A stretch of DNA of 47,282 nucleotides from Variovorax paradoxus (lineage in GTDB: Bacteria; Pseudomonadota; Gammaproteobacteria; Burkholderiales; Burkholderiaceae_C): NCBI RefSeq assembly GCF_018614955.1, contig NZ_JAGGNV010000068.1:1-47282 (forward strand), read 5' to 3'. This document shows positions 1 through 8,349 of this stretch, piece after piece (position 1 is the stretch's first letter; each line of letters opens with the position of its first letter). The position numbers and the translations under genes are program-made. Under the pieces are notes generated by a model. The model was not told the DNA's origin, did no database searches, and worked only from the letters and a program-made list of their open reading frames with translations.

Positions 1-527
1 GTCGATGCCAGGCACCACTTGATCGTGGCGCACGAGGTGACCAACGCCGGCCACGACCGCGCGCAACTCAGCAAGATGGCCATGGCTGCGCGCGAGGCGA
101 TGGGCAAGACCAAGCTGCAAGCCCTCGCCGACCGGGGCTACTTCAACGGCACGGAGCTCAAAGCCTGCGAGGACGCGGGCATCACGACCTACGTGCCCAA
201 GCCGATGACCTCGAACGCCAAGGCCGAGGGGCGCTTCGACAAGAGCGACTTCATCTACATCGCGAAGGCTGACGAGTATCAGTGCCCTGCGGGTGAGCGG
301 GCCATCTACAGGTTCACCACGTTCGAGAAGAACGGCAACAAGCTTCTCGTTTATTGGACCAGCGCCTGCCCCACGTGCCCACTCAAAGGTCAGTGCACAA
401 CCGACGACTACCGTCGCATCCGCCGATGGGAGCACGAAGAGGTGCTTGAGCGCGTCCAGCAACGCCTGGACCGCAAGCCTGTCGCAATGACGCTGCGAAG
501 GTGCACCGTGGAGCACGTGTTCGGGAC
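1..527 (+). pseudogene. IS1182-family transposase, internal part, interrupted by IS30
   Basis: The reading frame is open from the first base of the window (VDARHHLIVAHEVTN...), so the gene begins outside it. The translation has the typical middle of IS1182-family DDE transposases: the D/HHLIVAHEVTN segment, then ADRGYF, a Cys-rich insert (CPAGE, CPTCPLKGQC), and the VEHVFGT stretch that carries the last acidic residue. At base 528, directly after VEHVFGT, the frame runs into the terminal inverted repeat of an IS30-family element. The expected C-terminal part of the transposase is not found on the far side of that element, so this copy is dead and its 3' end has been lost rather than merely displaced. 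Family assignment is confident; the exact subgroup is not known. Confidence 0.85.
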
Positions 528-1756
528 TGCGGATTCAACCGGTCGATGCAACACACTAAAAGCTGCTCGAGCAGAAGGAGTGTTGCAGATGAAGTATCGA
601 ACGCGGACCTTCTACACAGACAGTCAGAAGGCGCTCATGTGAGAGCGGTGGAAGCGAGGTGAGACCCTCCATCAGATTGCCCAGTTGTTTGATCGACCGC
701 ATTCATCGATCCAAAAGATTCTGGCTGACACAGGCGGGATCCGACCGCCAGAGCGTCACCGTTCCCGCTCGGCGCTGACCTTGGCCGAGCGGGAGGAGAT
801 CTCGCGTGCTGTGGTGGCGGGCTTTTCGATCCGCGCAATCGCCACCATCCTTGGGCGAGCGCCGTCCACCGTCAGCCGTGAGATCAAGCGCAATGGTGGT
901 CAAGGATGCTATCGGGCGACCCAGGCCGACCAGGCAGCGTGGGATCGGGCCCATCGCCCCAAACGCTGCAAACTGGCCGAGAACCGAGCCTTGGCGTGCG
1001 TCGTGACAAGCAAGCTTCAGCTGCAGTGGTCGCCGGAGCAGATTGCAGGATGGCTCAAGCATACTTACCCGCGCGACGAGAACTGCCACGTGTCACACGA
1101 GACCATCTACCGCAGCCTGTTCATTCAAGCCCGTGGGGCCTTGAAGAGGGAACTGCTGCAGCATCTGAGGCGCACGCGAGGCATGCGCCGCTCGCGCCAC
1201 TACACGCAGAAGACAGACACCCACGGGAGAATCGTCGGCGCCGTTTCGATCAGCGAGCGCCCGGCCACGGTTGAAGATCGGGCGGTGCCAGGACACTGGG
1301 AAGGTGACCTGCTGTTCGGAGATCGGAACAGCCAGATCGCAACCCTGGTCGAGCGTCAGACACGCTACGTGATGCTGGTGAAGGTCGCTGGCACGGATAC
1401 CGAGACGGTCGTCAACGCCCTGATCAAGAATGCTCGCAAGCTCCCCCAGGAGCTCTACAAATCGCTGACCTGGGATCGAGGATCAGAGATGTCGGGCCAC
1501 AAGCACTTCACAGTGGCGACTGACATCAAGGTCTTCTTCTGCGACCCTCAGAATCCTTGGCAGCGCGGCACCAATGAGAATACAAATGGACTGTTGCGGC
1601 AGTACCTCCCCAAGGGCATCGATATCTTGACCTACTCACAAGCCAAGCTGAATGCGGTGGCGAGAAGGTTGAACGAGCGCCCAAGGAAGACGCTCAACTT
1701 CCAGACACCGGCTGAAATGTTCAGTCAATGTGTTGCATCGACCGGTTGAATCCGCA
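528..1756 (+). mobile_element. IS30-family insertion sequence
   Basis: The ends are a perfect 28-bp inverted repeat: 528-555 on the left and 1729-1756 on the right (TGCGGATTCAACCGGTCGAT is the outer 20 bases). The 1,229-bp element holds one transposase gene whose stop codon lies inside the right repeat. The flanking triplets differ (GAC on the left, ACG on the right), so no 2-3-bp target duplication is visible, and the right flank is not IS1182 sequence although the left flank is. I infer a deletion or recombination event after insertion. Confidence 0.85.
589..1749 (+). pseudogene. IS30-family transposase with in-frame TGA
   Basis: This is a DDE transposase of the IS30 family. The full frame begins at ATG 589 (MKYRTRTFYTDSQKALM) and reads to 1749, but TGA at 640-642 stands where this family normally has Trp (ALM-W-ERW). 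After the TGA the frame continues with ERWKRGETLHQIAQLF, a helix-turn-helix with APSTVSREIKRN, and the catalytic core: Asp in GHWEGDLLFG, Asp in LTWDRGSEM, and Glu in GTNENTNGLL. A TTG at 685 could restart translation and give a 354-residue protein lacking about 32 N-terminal residues. Whether that product works is unknown. A TGG-to-TGA change is the simplest reading; a sequencing error is possible. Confidence 0.8.
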
Positions 1757-2192
1757 ACGTCAACCCTCGACCAGAAAGCTTGGCAGCAGCCTGGCTGCGC
1801 TCTGCAGAAGCTCGAATTCGTCATCGGAGAGCGGCAGAGGTGCCATGTCGGTCCACGAAGGTCCCACCTTCGCAGGCGTCGTCGCCATACTGCACCTTAT
1901 CCGAGAGCGAATCCGCAGGGCGGTCGCTGGACCCAAGGCACCTCGATGTCATCACACATCCATTAAGCATCCTATGCTTTTGCAGCGTGAAGAACACCCT
2001 CTAGATGGAGGATGCGCATGATGTTCGGTGAAGCAGCTTCATGCGTGGATTTCAGTGCCCGTGGTCAGAGGGAACGTCTATGCCAAACAGCCGTCTTCCA
2101 GGAAGCGGGCCTTGCTGACATACTCGCCGCGCGGCTCTGAACGAAAAAATCAAGAAACCCCTGCCAGATGTCGCGCAGCTGGAGGGACCGCC
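1757..2192. other. Gap between IS30 and the patatin gene
   Basis: No gene can be supported here. On the minus strand, 1846-1760 encodes a 28-residue peptide that begins MAPLPLSDDEFELLQ, resembles the start of small helical hypothetical proteins, and stops four bases before the IS30 end. It may be a remnant of a gene cut by the rearrangement. The open frame upstream of the patatin start (2028-2192) has unconvincing composition and is not taken as coding. Confidence 0.4.
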
Positions 2193-4040
2193 GTGAACAA
2201 GCTAAAAGAGCAAGTTGTTGCGCGTCGCATCGCGTTGGGCCGCGCAAAGCTACCTGACAACGGGTCCCACCTCTGGGGACTGGCGCTTTCCGGCGGGGGC
2301 ATCCGAAGCGCGACTTTCTGCTTCGGCCTACTAAGGGCGTTCGCCCGAGCAAAATTACTTCTTCGATTTGATGTGCTGTCCACTGTCTCGGGGGGAGGCT
2401 ACATCGGCGGCATGGTCGGTCGGCTGTTCTCAAGGGCGTCTACGCGCATGGACGCCCGCAAGGTCCAAGAAGCGCTCGGGGAGGCGCGTGCCAATTGGTT
2501 TGTATGGTGGCTTCGCGCCAACGGGCGTTACCTAATACCGCGAGGTGCGAAGGACACCACGTTCGTCATAGGCCTCTTCCTTCGCAACCTGGTTGCTGTT
2601 CATTTCGAACTCGCACTAGTTGCCCTGGGCCTGGGCGCACTCTTGGCTATGGTGACACTCCTTGCCTGGCAACTTGTCGCCTGGCTAGGCTACTACCAAC
2701 CCAACTACCTGTTTCCATTCCTCCAGGACTTGCCGGATTGGGCGCTGCTTTGGTTTCCAGCCGTCTGGCTGGCGTTGCCCTTTGTCGCAGCTGTGGGCGC
2801 TGCTCAGGCGGCGGCCTATTGGTTAGTTCCATGGGTCAGCAGACGCAAGGGGGTCTTGGTTGGATGGTCGCTCGTAATGGCAAGTACCGTAACTCTCATC
2901 GCAATCTACGCGTTCTTGAACGTCGGGGACAGCCCAGTCGGGCAGGTTCTGAGAACGACCCTCTATCGGGTCACCGCCGCGTTGCTCCTGCTATGGCTTC
3001 TAGGCGTGCCGATAGCGAAGAGATACTCGGACAAAGCAGACAAAGGAGACCTGCAAGCTGCTGAAGAGGCACGAACCAACCTTACACGGGCGCTGGCCAA
3101 TTCCTTCAGGTGGTTCACAGTGATAGCGCTCGCCGGCGTTATCGATAGATGCGCCTGGTTTCTCGCCTTCGAACTCGAGCCACTAACCGAAACGGGACAG
3201 GGCGCAGCGGCACTCTGGTTGGCAGGTGCCGCAGCTTTCGTTCGCGCGGCCCTACCCGTGGCGTCTAAGCTGATACCGGGCCGCGCGGGGACTGGCAGCA
3301 TTCTGTTCGTGGGCCGGGTGCTCGGCTACGCGCTAACATTTCTGCTCTGCGTTTGGTGGGTATCCCTGGTCCACAAGGCTGTCCTGGGTGCCGCCTTTAC
3401 CAACCGCGGCGTTTCATTCGTCGACTCGTGGGCAACGCTCGTGCTCCTCGCAGTTCCTCTTTGTGGTTTCATCCTCGTCAGTGGACGGAACGTGGGATTC
3501 CTCAACCTTTCATCCCTGCATGCGTTCTATCGGGCGCGCATTGTTCGGAGCTATCTGGGTGCCGCCAACGGCGCCCGGTTCAAAGAGACGCCGGCTCCCT
3601 TGAGCGCCCTAGCTAGACGAAGTTCCTGCTGTGCCCCCCGCAGGCCACCGGCACAAAATGGTCGAGGAAATCGACCCGGACGACGACCTTCCTCTGGACC
3701 AGTACATTCCACAACTCCATGGTGGCCCCGTCCATATCTTGAGCGTCTGCGTCAATCAGACCAAAGACCCGCGCGGGGGCCTGTTCAATCAGGACCGCCG
3801 CGGATTGGCGATGTCTGTTGCTTCAGGCGGACTCCTCAAGGTCTCTCAACGCGATTGGGCACCGTTGACCGGCCCCGCCTCTCTGACGCTCGGCAGCTGG
3901 TTGGCAATATCTGGCGCCGCCTTTGCTCCTGGGCTGGGAACCTTAACCCGGGGTGGCTTATCAGCTCTTGCCACGTTCGCTGGCGTCCGATTGGGGTTCT
4001 GGTGGAACAAGGCTACTCGGACCAACTCGACTACCAATAA
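2193..4040 (+). pseudogene. Patatin-like phospholipase, 5' part (frameshifted)
   Basis: The start is GTG 2193, chosen because GGAGGGA lies at 2181-2187 and homology begins here (VNKLKEQVVARRIALG). The patatin fold is clear: the oxyanion-hole motif GGGIRS at residues 34-39 and the nucleophile Ser66 in STVSGGGY. The patatin domain is then interrupted by a large membrane region with about six to eight hydrophobic segments (roughly residues 125-430). Near base 3634 the frame is lost: residues after APLSALARRSSCCAP are nonsense and run to a stop at 4040. The expected continuation lies in another frame from about 3631. The catalytic Asp is therefore encoded only in the other part. Patatin-like proteins hydrolyse acyl esters of lipids; the true substrate is unknown. 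Confidence 0.75.
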
Positions 4041-6066
4041 GCCCAGCGTCTTTGCGAAGTCGTACGGAATCCTTTGCGAAACCTTCGGCGTTTTCGAAGG
4101 CACGGACGAACACGATTGGTTTCTGACGGACGGTGGTCACTTCGAGAACACGGGTGCCTATGCGCTGCTAGGAGTCTGCGCGGCAGAAGGATTGAAAAAT
4201 GAACCGCAAAATTTTGACCTCTCAGAATCGCGCAGGAGCGTTTTTTTTGAAGTACCTAAGGGGTCAAGGACCCCTCAAACTGCCACTTTTTCGGGCGCAC
4301 AGCTTCTGCCGCGCAGACTCCTAGCGGAGCGAGCGGAAGTCATCGTCATTGCCGACTGTGGCGCGGACCCGAAGTATGGTTTCGAGGACCTCGAGAATCT
4401 TGTGCGCAAGGCACGCATCGACCTCCATGCGGAGATACTATTCCAGAGGCCCAAGGCCTTTGGGCAGTTTAGGTCTGCATCAGGCGGTAGCTCCGCAAGA
4501 GGCTTCAAGGTGGCGAAGCCGCCGCCGTCCGCGCCTCTCCCTGAGGCTCTCACACGGTTCGGCTCTCTCAACGACCTTGCATCGTCTACCAGCACTGCAT
4601 GCCTCGCCCTTGCAAAGGTGAATTACGCGGGTCAAGGTCCAGGCACCGGTATCCTCATCGTGATTAAGCCGAACCTGTGTTCAGGATTGCCGGTCGACTT
4701 GGTGAACTTCAAGAAGAAGAACCCAGAATTTCCGCAGGAGACCACGGCTGACCAGTTTTTCTCTGAGGCTCAGTGGGAGAGCTACTTTCATCTGGGTACG
4801 TTCCTTGGCCAAAACTTGACGAAAGAGTTCCTCTACGAGTTAATTTCAGATTCGAGCACCTACTTCGAGAATGACGATTGTTCGCCATTTGAGGCTACCG
4901 TTCGGGACATACAGGCGGGCGAATCCAATCCTACTGCAGGACAAAGCGGACGCATCCCGGCGCGCATTGGCGCAACGGCGGCAGCGGTTGGCACCACTCT
5001 CAGCTTGGGTGCAGCCGCGACCTTGGGCGTGACTGCCTGGCAGGCCATCGAGACCACCAAAGACTCGTACTCGAAGCGGACGGCAGACGAGCGCGCTGCC
5101 TTGAGGGAGCTTGCCGACCTGTGGGCAAAGGCGACGTCGCATGGCTCGGCGGCCCCCGACGCTATTGCGGCGGGGAACTTAGCCGCCGCGCTTCTACGAA
5201 CGGCGGACAACCTGTGTCCGACGAAAGAAGAAGGCTGGTTCATCCATTCCGACTTGGCCAGAAGGATTCATCAATCAGCCTTTGGTGAGTGCAACTTGGT
5301 CCCCGAACCTCAGCGCCCATTGGCGTGCAAAGCACTGTTGGCCACGAATGACCCCCGCGCCGCTAACCAAGCCACGACCTGCTTGATGGCCGGTCCAGAG
5401 GTTTTGGGCGTGCTGCCGCCGCCGCGCTACTGGGTCTATGACTACACCGGCGACGGGAGTGCAACCAACGCCCATCCGTGCGACAAGGTGGTGGTGGAAA
5501 GAGAGGGGGGGGCCAAAACGGCCCTTTCCCTTGATATCTCACCCGCCACAACGCCGCCCGAGACAGCGTGCCACTACACAGGACGTTTTGACGCCGCTCT
5601 CAAACCACCGCCGCTGGCGCCCGCACCCGCACCGGGGCCGGCACCGAGGACCGAAGAATGCAAGGACATTACGGTCTATCGGCAGATTTATGGACCTGAG
5701 CAGCGTAAGGAAGCGAGAGCCTACCGGGAACCCTGGGAGCGCATGGGAGCCAACCTACCTCGCAGCGAAGATGTTGTGGATACGGCCCGGTCTCGCGGAT
5801 ACTCGAGTCCGATACCGGTCGCGACAACGACCGTGCGATTTCACGACGCCCAATCCTTCCCCTGCGCCTACGCGCTGGGCCCCAGTGTCGGCAGGCTGGA
5901 TTGGAACGTCGAGCCACTTTCGGCAAAATTCCGACCGAGGGCGCGAACCATCGAGGTATGGGTTGCCCCGAAGCCTGGAGGAGCACGCGCAGCCGAACCA
6001 TCTGCTCAAAGAGGGTCAATGGAGGCGACTCCGCCGCCAGTGCGCGAGTCGCAGATTCCCAAGTGA
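3631..6066 (+). pseudogene. Patatin-like phospholipase, 3' part with C-terminal extension
   Basis: This frame continues the protein begun at 2193. It opens around a GTG at 3631 (first ATG 3658) and contains DDDLPLDQYIPQLHGGP, VNQTKDPRGGLFNQDRKGL-like sequence, and the catalytic Asp in DGGHFENTGAY (bases 4129-4131). Without the shift the protein would be about 1,290 residues. After the patatin fold (to about base 4850) come a hydrophobic Gly/Ala segment (TLSLGAAATLGVTAWQ), a helical region, a Pro-rich linker (PPPLAPAPAPGPAP) and a last domain of about 115 residues with VYRQIYGPEQRKEARAYREPW. If translated alone it lacks the nucleophile Ser, so it should be inactive. Restoring the frame needs one base fewer in the C6 run at 3634-3639. 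Confidence 0.75.
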
Positions 6067-6220
6067 GGGTTCGTAAGCGGCGTGCGCCTGCGCCGCATGC
6101 AACGACAGTGAGCACCACAAGCGAGGCCGCGCCGACAGCGCTCACTGGCCAAAGGCTGACGCGCATGCCCAGGCCCACGACGAGACCAAGCAAGGCACCG
6201 CACGCGAACCGAACTTTCAT
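5900..6220 (-). CDS. Possible small two-helix membrane protein (uncertain)
   Basis: An ATG at 6220 opens a minus-strand frame reading MKVRFACGALLGLVVGLGMR followed by a second hydrophobic stretch (SAVGAASLVVLTVVACGAG). This resembles small two-helix hypothetical proteins common in Burkholderiales. The frame stays open to 5669 inside the patatin gene, but residues after about 60 look like antisense sequence, so the end given here is only nominal. It is either a real small gene with an altered tail or chance. I see no convincing ribosome binding site. Confidence 0.3.
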
Positions 6221-6433
6221 CTCGAATGCGTCGGGCTTCCTGCCGGTATGGATTCTTGATTCCATGTGCATAAGCGTGCTGGTGCGAATTCCGTTCCTGG
6301 TCGCCTTCTGCCCGTCGAGGGCAATGCCCAGGCGGCGGAAACATCGAGCTAGGTAGGTACGCGGACGGACCGGATTACCTGAGGACGGCTCGGCCGTTGC
6401 TTTTGTGCGTAAGTAAAGTATTTATGCCTATTG

Positions 6434-6454
6434 CGCACTGGCGCAGTGCGTTTT
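6434..6454 (+). terminator. Hairpin followed by TTTT
   Basis: CGCACTG-GCG-CAGTGCG forms a perfect 7-bp stem with a 3-base loop, followed directly by TTTT. It has the shape of a weak intrinsic terminator for rightward transcription from the patatin gene, although it lies about 370 bases past that gene's stop and only 66 bases before the next start. Confidence 0.4.
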
Positions 6455-6519
6455 ACCTTCACCGCATAGCAAATTGAGGACAGCTCCAACACAGAAAGCA
6501 TTTACATCGAGGTGCCGCC

Positions 6520-6867
6520 ATGTTGTTGATTGCAACGTTCATTTTGATTGCCCTGGCGCTTCGAGCGCTTTACCTGCAGGCTTGGCTCGGCAGTTCGGTG
6601 CGAATCAGGACGGAGCGAAAGGGCTGGCTCACCTGTGAGGTGCGACGCCGGGTCGGCATGGAGAAGATACCCCACTACGTCTCGGAATTTCCAGTTCCAC
6701 GCGAGGAGCGAATCCAGGTTTTTCGACTACTCGGCATCGTGCTTTGGCATAGCGAAATGAGCGTTGCCTTGCCGAACGATGCTTGCGAAGGCATCGAAAA
6801 CATCGCACCGCAGGACTTTGACCTGCAATTCCCAAGCTGGCTTCGGCTGGCGAAAAGCGCGGGCTGA
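6520..6867 (+). CDS. Hypothetical membrane-anchored protein
   Basis: The 115-residue product begins MLLIATFILIALALRALYLQ, a single N-terminal membrane helix, followed by a soluble part with VRIRTERKGWLTCEVRR and VFRLLGIVLWHSEM. The start at 6520 has GAGGTG about 8 bases upstream. I do not recognise the family. Its stop lies only about 55 bases from the broken end of the IS21 element, so its own 3' end may have been altered by that event. Its GC content is lower than in the core genes to the right, in keeping with acquired DNA. Confidence 0.5.
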   Translation: MLLIATFILIALALRALYLQAWLGSSVRIRTERKGWLTCEVRRRVGMEKIPHYVSEFPVPREERIQVFRLLGIVLWHSEMSVALPNDACEGIENIAPQDFDLQFPSWLRLAKSAG

Positions 6868-6922
6868 ATTGATGAAACCTCGCCGCGAAGTCGTTGAACA
6901 TCGCGAGCTCTCCAAATACGAA

Positions 6923-7588
6923 ATCGTAGCGGTTCGGGCTCGCGATCATCGCGCGCGGGTTGTCGGGGACGATGAGCTGTGGCACGCCGCCGATGAAGCT
7001 CAGGGCGCGTGCGCATCCCTGCAGCCAGTCGACCATGGTCTCGCGCGGGGTTGCGCAGGCGAAGGTGTAGCTGGACGCGCCGAGTGCGGCCACGAAGATG
7101 TGGGCCGATCGCCGTCGGCGAGTTCGACCGTGGGGCCCGCGTAAGTCGACGAAGAGCTTCTCGCCGGCGCGGTGGATCTGGCGCATCGAGCGCTTCAGCC
7201 GCAGCGCGTAGCGCCGATACCTTTCGCAGAACTGGCTGTAGCGGTAGGTGGGCTGCCCGGGGTGGGCGGCGACGTACTCCTCCCAAAGCAGCATGAGCGT
7301 CATGCCTTTGCGCCGCAGCTCCTGGTGGGCGCGGCCATAGTCAGGCAGCACGTAGTGGGTCGGCCGGTCCAGACGGCCTTGCACGACCCGGCGCTCCAGC
7401 GCCGTGTCGCTCAACGTCTGAACGGTGGCCCAGTCCAGGCCCGCGACGGTCGCCAGGCTGACGTACTTGGCCACGACGCCCTTGGAGATGCCCAGAGAGA
7501 CGGCGATTCGCTCGTGGGAGAGGCGGGCTTCGAGTTTGAGACGTAAGACGTCTCTGATCTTGCGCAGGTTGATCCTTGGTGCGGGCAC
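6923..7588 (-). pseudogene. istA: IstA transposase (IS21 family), 3'-truncated
   Basis: GTG 7588 is preferred as start because family members begin at (M/V)PAPRINLRKIRDVLRLK, and CGGAGAC lies just upstream. The translation gives the helix-turn-helix region (LSHERIAVSLGISKGVVAKY), GLDWATVQTL, LWEEYVAAHPGQPTYRYSQF, the first catalytic Asp in KLFVDLRG, and the second in LIVPDNPRA. Sequence after NRYD no longer resembles IstA, so the last acidic residue and the C-terminus are gone. It should encode no active transposase. The frame stays open by chance to 6629 under the neighbouring gene. Confidence 0.75.
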
Positions 7589-7662
7589 GCCTGTCTCCGG
7601 CAAAGCCCGGCAGGCTACCCCGCATGGGGTGGATGAAATGCGCAACACCAACACGCTGACAT

Positions 7663-7683
7663 ACGGCAGCGTTCCGCTGCCGT
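7663..7683. repeat. Perfect 9-bp hairpin upstream of istA
   Basis: ACGGCAGCG-TTC-CGCTGCCGT is a perfect inverted repeat between the istA start and the end-repeat array. It could be a regulatory stem in the istA leader or a protein site. No poly-T run follows on either strand, so I do not call it a terminator. Confidence 0.45.
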
Positions 7684-7827
7684 GACCGTCGATTCCGGCA
7701 TCGTGACCGGTGATTCCGGGCCACCCGGAAATCGGTCAAGTTGAGCCCGGAATCGCCGGTCACGTTCGATCGGAATGCTCGGTCACGATGGCCCGGAATG
7801 GGCGGTCACGTTGCTCCGGAATACCCA
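7682..7827. repeat. Phased repeat array at the IS21 end
   Basis: Seven related units are visible. Two are in one orientation (GTGACCG-N-GATTCCGG at 7682 and 7703). Five are inverted (CCGGAAT-N-CGGTCAC and variants starting at 7725, 7747, 7770, 7793 and 7816). The last four start exactly 23 bases apart. IS21-family ends carry several transposase-binding repeats, and this fits, but the number and regularity are notable. Confidence 0.7.
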
Positions 7828-7958
7828 CTGACGCCCTGTTTCGGTCATCGGGCCTCCATCCTAGGATGTTCGACGAAGGCATGATATGCGCGCTCTTCAA
7901 TCGCGAACAGCCGCGCCAGCCCCATCTCTGTAGAGTTCTGATGTACGGGCTTGATAAA

Positions 7959-8193
7959 GTCCTTGGGCAGATCGGCCGGCGCCAGGTTGACCGCGATGCG
8001 CTTGTTATTGGGGAATTCGAGCCCGGCGTTCTGGATCGCCGAACGAACGCGCTCGCGCGCTTCCTTCACTTCCACATCGGCTAGGCCCACCAACGTGAAG
8101 CTGGGCAGCCCGCTGGGCCAGATGCACCTCAACCGTGACACTGGCGGCCTCCAGGCCGAGCAAAGCACGGCTTTGCACCAAAGATAAGCTCAT
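7959..8193 (-). pseudogene. comM: ComM/YifB Mg-chelatase-like ATPase, 5' remnant with frameshift
   Basis: ATG 8193 has GGGAGAG just upstream and begins MSLSLVQSRALLGLEAASVT, the conserved N-terminus of ComM/YifB, a hexameric helicase-like AAA+ protein acting in natural transformation. The family sequence VEVHLA is followed in another frame by SGLPSFTLVGLADVEVKEAR and continues to NLAPADLPKD, where homology stops at 7959. An extra base near 8115-8118 (three G where two fit) explains the shift. The remaining roughly 440 residues, including the Walker motifs, are missing and foreign sequence follows to the IS21 end. This locus cannot make ComM. Confidence 0.75.
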
Positions 8194-8285
8194 TTCTCTC
8201 CCTTTCCCCAAGATGGTGCGCCCATCTTTTGCTCATTGTTGCAATGTGCACCTGTCCCAGGCCCTTCTCAACGCGGAATGGCCGG

Positions 8286-8304
8286 TTTGGCACGCTCCCT
8301 GCTT
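8286..8304 (+). promoter_or_regulatory. Sigma-54 (-24/-12) promoter for torF-glnK-amtB
   Basis: TTGGCACGCTCCCTGCTTTG carries GG at 8289-8290 and GC at 8301-8302, separated by exactly 10 bases, matching the TGGCACG-N4-TTGC form of RpoN promoters. It lies 45 bases before the torF start. glnK-amtB operons are classically under NtrC and sigma-54, so nitrogen limitation should induce all three genes. An NtrC half-site-like TGCACC lies upstream near 8246, but I see no full dyad. Confidence 0.75.
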
Positions 8305-8349
8305 TGAGATGGCTTCCATTCCATTCCAAAACCTCCGAGGAGTCTCTCG

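Larger units (their letters stand above)
6923..7830 (-). mobile_element. Truncated IS21-family insertion sequence
   Basis: The remnant holds the 5' two thirds of istA and the adjoining terminal region with multiple end repeats (7682-7827). The rest of istA, all of istB and the other end are missing. The break is near 6923, where the IstA reading frame leaves family-like sequence (after MIASPNRYD). The outer boundary near 7830 is estimated from the last repeat unit. Confidence 0.7.

Noticed and set aside
2028..2192. An in-frame upstream extension of the patatin gene starting at ATG 2028
   Set aside because: Residues before 2193 do not resemble patatin proteins, and GGAGGGA sits right before GTG 2193.
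2193..6066. Patatin as a CBASS-type phage-defence effector
   Set aside because: No CD-NTase, nucleotide-sensing or accessory genes lie near, and the protein has a large membrane region and a different C-terminal domain.
7682..7827. CRISPR-like array from evenly spaced repeats
   Set aside because: Units are short, degenerate and in both orientations with almost no spacer, and they abut istA; they are IS-end binding sites.
8205..8228. AAGATGG-N5-CCATCTT inverted repeat as terminator or NtrC site
   Set aside because: It has the shape of a weak hairpin followed by TTTT but no gene reads into it from the left, and it does not match the GCAC-N-GTGC NtrC pattern.
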